Positions 1 through 4,217 of a stretch of DNA of 7,179 bases are shown piece by piece. The position numbers and the translations under genes are program-made. Within the stretch, counting starts at the first letter, position 1. Each line of letters opens with the position of its first letter. Below the pieces are notes generated by a model. The model saw only the letters and a list, made by a program, of their open reading frames with translations, was not told the DNA's origin and did no database searches. The DNA comes from QHWK01 sp035315685 (lineage in GTDB: Bacteria > Acidobacteriota > Vicinamibacteria > Vicinamibacterales > CAVVIG01): the NCBI GenBank assembly GCA_035315685.1, contig DATFXR010000602.1, positions 1 through 7,179 of the forward strand, given 5' to 3'.

Positions 1-731
1 GTCTTGCCCGGCGTGCGCATCTTGAAGCGGCCGTCCTGCGGCACGCGCTTCTCGGCGATGTCGAGCTCGGCCATCACCTTGATGCGCGAGATGATCGAGC
101 TGTGGAACTGCTTCGCGATCGGCCGCATCGCCGGCTGCAGCACGCCGTCGATCCGGTACTTCACGTGGACCGCATCGTCCTGCGTCTCGATATGGATGTC
201 GCTCGCCCGCCGCTGGATCGCGGTATAGATCGTCGAGTCGACCAGGCGGATGATCGGGCTGGCGTCACTGGTGAGTTTTTCGACGGTGAGGCTCTCGTCG
301 CCGTTCTCGTCTTCCTTCAGCACCTGCAGCTGGAAGCTTTCGGTCGCTTCCTCGAGCACGCGCTGCGAGCTCTCGCTCTTCTTCAGGATCGACTCGATCG
401 CCGACTTCGGTCCGACGACCGCGCGGATCGGCGTCGACAGCAGGACGCCGAGCTCGTCGATCATCGGCAGATTCGTCGGATCGGAGACGACGATCTCGAG
501 TGTCTTGCCGACGCGGCGATACGGAACGAAGTTGTAGCGGAGCATCAGATCGGCCGGAATCGATCGGAACAGGTCCTGGTCGATCCGGAACGTGTCCATA
601 TCGATGAACTCGAGCCGGTAGCGTTCGGCGAGCCGCCGCGCCTGTTCGAGCTCGGCGCGATGCTCGTCGGTGCCGTAGACCGGACCGACGTCGGTGGTGG
701 GATCGTGAAACTGCGTGTTCTGCGTAGCCAT
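1..731 (-). CDS. pilB: Type IV pilus assembly ATPase PilB (GspE/PilB family), N-terminal part, cut by window edge
   Basis: The visible 243 codons run without a stop from ATG (complement of 729-731) to the window edge. Residues about 25-118 form a T2SSE_N/MshEN-type domain (motifs RSIPADLMLRY, NFVPYRR, EIVVSDPTN). After an acidic linker (about 138-152) comes the start of the ATPase proper, with the family hallmark SPIIRLVDSTI at 158-168 and RRASDIHIE at 174-182, then YRIDGVL. Walker A and B, the Asp/His boxes and the Cys zinc motif would lie beyond position 1. PilB is the cytoplasmic hexameric motor that powers pilus extension. MshEN domains can bind c-di-GMP, but I have not checked the binding residues. 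The start overlaps the pilC stop by one base (TAATG) with no Shine-Dalgarno sequence, which implies translational coupling. A GspE of a type II secretion system is the alternative; the adjacent PilC does not fully exclude it. Confidence 0.9.
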   Translation of the reverse strand, partial: MATQNTQFHDPTTDVGPVYGTDEHRAELEQARRLAERYRLEFIDMDTFRIDQDLFRSIPADLMLRYNFVPYRRVGKTLEIVVSDPTNLPMIDELGVLLSTPIRAVVGPKSAIESILKKSESSQRVLEEATESFQLQVLKEDENGDESLTVEKLTSDASPIIRLVDSTIYTAIQRRASDIHIETQDDAVHVKYRIDGVLQPAMRPIAKQFHSSIISRIKVMAELDIAEKRVPQDGRFKMRTPGK

Positions 732-1939
732 TAGCCGAGCACTGAAGTCAACTGGAACAACGGCATGTACAGGGCGAGCAGCAGGCCCGCGATGACGATG
801 CCCATGATCACGAGAAGGATCGGCTCGACGAGCGTGACGAACCGGTCCATCGTCGTGGAAATCTCCTCATCGTAGAAGTCGGCGACCGTGTTGAGCATGT
901 CCTGGAGGGCGCCGGTCGATTCGCCGACTTCTGCCATCTTCACCGCGACTTCGGGAAACACTTTCCGCGCTTCGAGCGCGGCGGCGAACGACTCGCCTTC
1001 GCGCACCCGGCCGCTGACGACGTCGAGCTGCTGCGCCATGTACTGGTTGCCGATCGAGCGCGCCGCGATGTCGAGCGCGTTCACCAGCGGCAGGCCGCCG
1101 CCGAGCAGGGTCGCCAGCGTGCGCGACATCTGCGAGGTCGAAAACTTCCGGGCCACCTGACCGAGCATCGGCATCCCGAGCAACAGATGGTCGAAGCGGG
1201 CCTTCTGACCGGGCTGGCGAACCCAGCTCAGAACCACGGCGACGCTCACGCCGATCACGGCGAGAATCAGCACGAACTGCGCGCGCAGGATGTCCGAGAC
1301 GCGGACGATGATGCGCGTGATGAGCGGCAGCTCGGCGCCGAAGCTCGCGTAGAAATCCGAAAACGCCGGCACCACCTTCAGCACGATCACCGACACCAGC
1401 CCGACGGCCAGCGTGATCAGGATGGTCGGATACACGAGCGCCGACACCGTCTTGCTCTTAACTGTCTGGATGATCTTGGTGTATTCGACGTACCGCCTGA
1501 GGACCGCGTCCAGGTTGCCGCTGCGCTCGCCAGCGAGCAGCGACGCGGTGTAGACGCTCGGAAAGAGGTCGCCGTGCATGGCGAACGCGTCGGACAGCGC
1601 TGTGCCGGAGCGGACTTTTTCGTGGACGTCGTCGAGGACGGACCGGAACGCCGGCGAGGTGACGCGGCGCTTCAGCAGGTCGAGCGACTGGACGAGCGGC
1701 ATGCCGGCCTTCAGCAGCGTCGCCAGCTCCTGGTTGAAGACCAGGAACTCGCGCGTCGCGATGCCCTTGCGCTGCGGCAGCTGCAGCGAGATGCCGGCAA
1801 TTGCGTGCTTGGGCTGCAAAGAAAGAACATAGAGTCCCTTCTCTTCCAGTTCGTGACGCAGACGCGCTTCGCTCTCGGCGACGTACACGCCTTCGACAAT
1901 CTCCCCGTTCGGTGACGCAAGACGGCAGCGAAACTCCAT
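731..1939 (-). CDS. pilC: Type IV pilus inner-membrane platform protein PilC (GspF/PilC family)
   Basis: This 402-residue protein has the usual length and layout of the family. A short N-terminal segment (MEFRCRLASPNGEIVEG, with a GLYVLSL motif near 35-41) is followed by two T2SSF repeats, about 63-187 and 265-390. Each repeat carries the diagnostic helix-turn signature: GERSGNL in the first and GESTGAL in the second. Hydrophobic membrane segments lie near 165-190, 210-235 and at the C-terminus (about 372-395). PilC is the membrane platform that couples PilB/PilT ATP hydrolysis to pilin insertion or removal. I chose ATG at 1939 over in-frame TTG codons at 1963 and 1951, because family members begin right at the 'F-x-x-x-G' strand. 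No strong ribosome site precedes it. The gene overlaps pilB by one base and follows the transglycosylase after 97 bp. A GspF role in type II secretion is the alternative reading. Confidence 0.93.
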   Translation of the reverse strand: MEFRCRLASPNGEIVEGVYVAESEARLRHELEEKGLYVLSLQPKHAIAGISLQLPQRKGIATREFLVFNQELATLLKAGMPLVQSLDLLKRRVTSPAFRSVLDDVHEKVRSGTALSDAFAMHGDLFPSVYTASLLAGERSGNLDAVLRRYVEYTKIIQTVKSKTVSALVYPTILITLAVGLVSVIVLKVVPAFSDFYASFGAELPLITRIIVRVSDILRAQFVLILAVIGVSVAVVLSWVRQPGQKARFDHLLLGMPMLGQVARKFSTSQMSRTLATLLGGGLPLVNALDIAARSIGNQYMAQQLDVVSGRVREGESFAAALEARKVFPEVAVKMAEVGESTGALQDMLNTVADFYDEEISTTMDRFVTLVEPILLVIMGIVIAGLLLALYMPLFQLTSVLG

Positions 1940-1963
1940 CGGAACTGCCAATGATTGTATCAA

Positions 1964-1991
1964 CTTATGACGCGTTGCTCGTGAGCGTTAA
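1964..1991 (-). promoter_or_regulatory. Weak candidate promoter before pilC
   Basis: On the minus strand TTAACG (1986-1991) and CATAAG (1964-1969) are separated by 16 bp, each matching the sigma70 consensus at four of six bases. A second possible -10, TACAAT, lies at 1954-1959 but has no convincing -35. The 97-bp gap after the transglycosylase gene leaves room for a promoter, and no terminator-like hairpin is seen there. Read-through from upstream is equally possible. Confidence 0.25.
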
Positions 1992-2036
1992 GACCGTGCA
2001 CGGACGCGAAAGGGCGGGCGGATTTGCGCGGTTTGG

Positions 2037-2774
2037 CTAGCGACCCGCGAGCCGGAGAATGCGAGCGACGTAGTCCTGCGTTTCGCGGTACGGCGGAATG
2101 CCGTTGAACCGCTCAACAGCCGCTTCTCCGGCGTTGTAGGCCGCGAGCGCCAATGCGACCGGCAAGCGCTGCAGCAGCGACTTCAGGTATTTCACGCCGC
2201 CCTCGATGTTGGCGGCGGGATCATACGGATCGGCCACCGCGAATTGCCGGGCGGTGGCCGGCATCAGCTGCATCAACCCCATCGCTCCCTTTGGCGATCG
2301 TGCGCGCTCGTGATAGGCCGACTCCACCTGAATCAACGCGCGCACGAGATTCGCCGGCACGTTCTGTTCCGCCGATACCTTGTCGATGATCTCGCCGTAC
2401 TTCACCGCCGGGGCCGGCGCAGCCGCGACCGCCGCGGGCCGCTCCTCCTCCGGTTCCGGGTACGGAACTTCGTCCGGCACGATGCGGTCGATGATCGCCG
2501 GCTCGCACACGATCTCGCCGCCGCTGCGCAGCGTGAGAATGAGCTTGCCGTCGTCGGTCGGGTCGACCATGTGCTCCTTGATCGACAGCGTCCGGCCCGT
2601 GCTGAAGAAGACGATTTCTGCTCGCGCTTCGCTGACGCTCAGCGCGAGCAGCAATCCAGTCAAGGACACAAAGGAAAAAACAGAGGACGCAGAGGGCAGG
2701 CCGATGAACGCACCACGAGAGCGGCGGCTCCCGCCGTCCTGTCGTCCGTTCGTACCGCTCGACTTCTCGCTCAT
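2037..2774 (-). CDS. Secreted SLT-family lytic transglycosylase
   Basis: The 245-residue product cleaves peptidoglycan glycan strands by the lytic transglycosylase (Slt70/MltE-like) mechanism. It has a long basic n-region (residues 1-27), a hydrophobic core at about 32-47 and an A-R-A cleavage motif at 50-52, so export to the periplasm is expected. Residues 53-103 form a small beta-rich domain of a kind I cannot name (FFSTGRTLSIKE, LTLRSGGEIVCE, DEVPYPEPE). A Pro/Ala linker follows, then the SLT domain from about 125. The catalytic Glu is E151 in ALIQVESAYH, followed by GAMGLMQLMP (163-172) and the AYNAGE motif (212-217). It lies 97 bp upstream of pilC, so a role in opening the wall for the pilus is plausible but unproven. 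The ATG at 2774 gives a long n-region; GTG (codon 36) or TTG (codon 38) starts would leave too short a signal. Oddity: the signal-peptide core is encoded by a copy of a dispersed repeat. Confidence 0.9.
   Translation of the reverse strand: MSEKSSGTNGRQDGGSRRSRGAFIGLPSASSVFSFVSLTGLLLALSVSEARAEIVFFSTGRTLSIKEHMVDPTDDGKLILTLRSGGEIVCEPAIIDRIVPDEVPYPEPEEERPAAVAAAPAPAVKYGEIIDKVSAEQNVPANLVRALIQVESAYHERARSPKGAMGLMQLMPATARQFAVADPYDPAANIEGGVKYLKSLLQRLPVALALAAYNAGEAAVERFNGIPPYRETQDYVARILRLAGR
2660..2696 (-). repeat. Dispersed TGCGTCC-type repeat, copy inside the transglycosylase signal peptide
   Basis: Read on the minus strand, this pyrimidine-rich stretch contains CCTCTGCGTCC, then CTGT, a run of T, CCTT and CCTTG. 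It aligns with plus-strand 2824-2860 at about 31 of 37 columns with a single one-base gap. The two copies are therefore inverted relative to each other, about 130 bp apart. Here the repeat is translated and supplies the residues A-S-S-V-F-S-F-V-S-L of the signal peptide. Similar 'TGCGTCC' repeats are known from memory as intergenic elements in several bacterial phyla; this is not checked against a database. Confidence 0.7.
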
Positions 2775-2800
2775 TAACCGTCTCGCCTCTCTACCTTCCC

Positions 2801-2860
2801 CCTGCGTCCTCCCTTTGCGTCCTTCCTCTGCGTCCCCTGTGCTTTTCCTTCGTGCCCTTG
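2801..2860 (+). repeat. Intergenic TGCGTCC repeat with 13-bp period
   Basis: TGCGTCC occurs at 2803, 2816 and 2829, giving three units of exactly 13 bp (TGCGTCCTCCCTT, TGCGTCCTTCCTC, TGCGTCCCCTGTG). They are followed by CTTTTCCTTCGTG and CCCTTG. The block fills most of the 89-bp gap between the lipoprotein stop (2864) and the transglycosylase start (2774). Its right half is the inverted partner of 2660-2696. No gene or terminator is otherwise visible in this gap. Confidence 0.75.
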
Positions 2861-2863
2861 TCT

Positions 2864-3760
2864 CTAACGCGCATCCACGAAGGCGTGGAACACGCGAACA
2901 CCCAACTCCCGCGGATCCTTGCTGCCGACGTTGAGCACGGCCGGCACGTACGTCTTGTCGACCGAGATGACGATTTCCGCCACGTCGGCCGACCCGAGCT
3001 GAGCCGCCTTCAGCGGGATTTTCCGCAACTGCGGCTCCTTCGGTTGAAGCGTGAACTGATCTACCGGCTGCCCGCCGAGGCTCACCTGCACTTGCTGTGC
3101 CTCGTTGAACGCGCTGCCTGGATTATCGACGTCGAGATAGAACAAACAGTCTTTTTTCGGGTTCTTGAACGACAAGGTCGCGTCTTTCTTCGTCCATTGC
3201 CATTCCATGGTCGAGTTGTGTTCTGCGACTTCGGCGGGGTGCCAGCCGTCTTTGAAGACGGTGAAAACGTTCTCCGTCTGCGGCTGCAGCTGGATCCGCG
3301 CAACCTTGTAGGCCCGTTGACCGGCGTCCTGGCCGGCGAGCGGCAACCGCTTCTGGTTGATCGTCGAGTGCAGGCCAACCTGAATGGAGGCCTCGCCGAC
3401 GTACGGGTAGATGGGAATGAATACGGTCTTCGTGTATTCAACCGTCTGGCCGGGCTCCCACTGCTTCGTGGGCACCGGCGGGTTGTGATCGAACGCGAAT
3501 ATCAGCTCTTCGTCGGCGTCGACCACGTGGACCATCACGCGGTAGTCCTCGGTGAACTTTGCATCGTTCGCGACGACGAACTTGTAGTGGATGTCGAGCG
3601 GGCTGCCGAGCGGCGCTTTCTCGTGGTTCAGTGTCAGGCTTGGGGTGGCAACCGGCGGCGCCGGCGCCTCCTTCTTCCGGCAGCCCGCCATGTCAACTGT
3701 CAGCACCGCGAGCGCGGCAAGAGCCACCGCGACCGTTCGGACCCGGGGACACAAAATCAT
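2864..3760 (-). CDS. Conserved-looking lipoprotein of unknown function
   Basis: I do not recognise the family. From ATG at 3760 the product is 298 residues. It has a lipoprotein signal (charged MILCPRVR start, hydrophobic AVALAALAVLTV core, lipobox M-A-G-C with the lipidated Cys at 27). A Lys/Pro/Ala-rich tether (RKKEAPAPPVATP) follows, then about 250 residues of mostly beta character. The first part (about 38-125) looks like a single beta-sandwich (HYKFVVAND, YRVMVHVVDADEE, WEPGQTVEYTKTVFIP). The second (about 150-298) is rich in aromatic residues and ends in DPRELGVRVFHAF. With Arg at +2 after Cys, outer-membrane sorting by Lol would be expected. The reading frame extends upstream to 3904, but that extension would overlap the divergent promoters and lacks a signal, so the 3760 start is preferred. 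No clear Shine-Dalgarno sequence is present. The next gene on the strand is the transglycosylase. Confidence 0.75.
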   Translation of the reverse strand: MILCPRVRTVAVALAALAVLTVDMAGCRKKEAPAPPVATPSLTLNHEKAPLGSPLDIHYKFVVANDAKFTEDYRVMVHVVDADEELIFAFDHNPPVPTKQWEPGQTVEYTKTVFIPIYPYVGEASIQVGLHSTINQKRLPLAGQDAGQRAYKVARIQLQPQTENVFTVFKDGWHPAEVAEHNSTMEWQWTKKDATLSFKNPKKDCLFYLDVDNPGSAFNEAQQVQVSLGGQPVDQFTLQPKEPQLRKIPLKAAQLGSADVAEIVISVDKTYVPAVLNVGSKDPRELGVRVFHAFVDAR

Positions 3761-3812
3761 AGACAACGTGATGCCGTTGAAGTCGAAACTATGGTGAAAG
3801 TTGCGAGCGAAG

Positions 3813-3842
3813 ATTATAGCGTTCTTGCCGCATCTGACGCAA
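3813..3842 (-). promoter_or_regulatory. Sigma70-like promoter for the minus-strand lipoprotein/transglycosylase unit
   Basis: The minus strand carries a perfect TATAAT -10 box (complement of 3813-3818) with TTGCGT (complement of 3837-3842) 18 bp upstream. Transcription would begin near 3806, giving a leader of about 46 nt to the ATG at 3760. This supports that start over the longer reading frame. The -35 box lies inside the spacer of the opposing promoter. Confidence 0.5.
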
Positions 3843-3853
3843 TCTGTTAGATT
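3825..3853 (+). promoter_or_regulatory. Sigma70-like promoter for the BMC shell/aldehyde dehydrogenase unit
   Basis: TTGCCG (3825-3830) and TAGATT (3848-3853) are separated by exactly 17 bp, each matching the consensus at four of six positions. Transcription would start near 3860, about 50 nt before the shell gene. It interlocks with the minus-strand promoter at 3813-3842, so the two would compete for polymerase. Confidence 0.4.
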
Positions 3854-3862
3854 TGCGCCCCT

Positions 3863-3892
3863 CGCACGGATGTGCGTCGTGCGTTGTCCGTG
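3863..3892 (+). promoter_or_regulatory. Hairpin / inverted repeat in the BMC leader
   Basis: CGCAC (3863-3867) and GTGCG (3872-3876) form a five-base-pair stem around GGAT, at the very start of the predicted leader. An overlapping inverted repeat, CACGGA (3865-3870) with TCCGTG (3887-3892), could be an alternative stem or an operator. Function is not established. Confidence 0.3.
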
Positions 3893-3911
3893 ACAGGGGC
3901 ACACCTCTTAT

Positions 3912-4190
3912 ATGAGTCAGGAAGCGCTGGGGCTGGTCGAAACCAAAGGCCTGATCGGCAGCATCGAAGCCGCGGACGCGATGGTGAAGGCCGCCAACGT
4001 CACCTTGATCGGCAAGGAATACATCGGCGCCGGTTACGTCACCGTCATGGTGCGCGGCGACGTGGGCGCGGTGAAGGCGGCGACCGATGCCGGCGCGGCT
4101 GCCGCCCGTCGCGTGGGCGAGCTCGTCTCGGTCCACGTGATCCCGCGGCCCCACGGTGAAGTCGAGCGGATTCTCCCGAAGGGCGCGTAG
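3912..4190 (+). CDS. Bacterial microcompartment hexameric shell protein (BMC-H, PduA/EutM-like)
   Basis: The 92-residue product is a single BMC domain of canonical length. It is closely similar throughout to PduA (EALGLVETKGL, IEAADAMVKAANV, VRGDVGAVKAATDAGAAAA, HVIPRPH, ILPKG). BMC-H proteins form hexamers that tile into the facets of a protein shell around aldehyde-metabolising enzymes, with a central pore for small metabolites. Edge residues known to matter for PduA tiling are kept: K26, N29 and R79 in the I-P-R-P motif. The pore loop reads Y-I-G-A-G at 37-41 where PduA, from memory, has K-I-G-S-G, so the pore rim is altered. The start is fixed by homology to the family N-terminus; only a distant AGGGG (3894-3898) precedes it. 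It is the first gene of a unit with the dehydrogenase 27 bp downstream. No pentameric vertex protein is visible in the window. Confidence 0.96.
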   Translation: MSQEALGLVETKGLIGSIEAADAMVKAANVTLIGKEYIGAGYVTVMVRGDVGAVKAATDAGAAAARRVGELVSVHVIPRPHGEVERILPKGA

Positions 4191-4210
4191 CGTCCTCTGC
4201 GGTGTGTACC

Positions 4211-4214
4211 AGGA
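4211..4214 (+). promoter_or_regulatory. Ribosome binding site of the aldehyde dehydrogenase
   Basis: AGGA lies three bases before the ATG at 4218, a short spacing, and supports this start. It lies in the 27-bp gap after the shell gene, consistent with co-transcription. Confidence 0.45.
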
Positions 4215-4217
4215 CTG

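Noticed and set aside
1187..1915. A 242-residue open frame on the plus strand opposite pilC
   Set aside because: Its product is His/Asp/Arg-rich with no motif, and pilC is certain on the other strand.
1940..1963. TTG start giving pilC eight extra residues
   Set aside because: The ATG at 1939 fits the family N-terminus, and the TTG has no ribosome site.
2660..2860. The inverted repeat pair as ends of an insertion sequence or MITE
   Set aside because: The gap holds only the start of the transglycosylase gene and intergenic sequence. No target duplication or transposase is seen.
3761..3904. N-terminal extension of the lipoprotein to an ATG at 3904
   Set aside because: It would place a Cys/His/Arg-rich, non-signal sequence before a perfect lipoprotein signal, and would start upstream of the TATAAT promoter.
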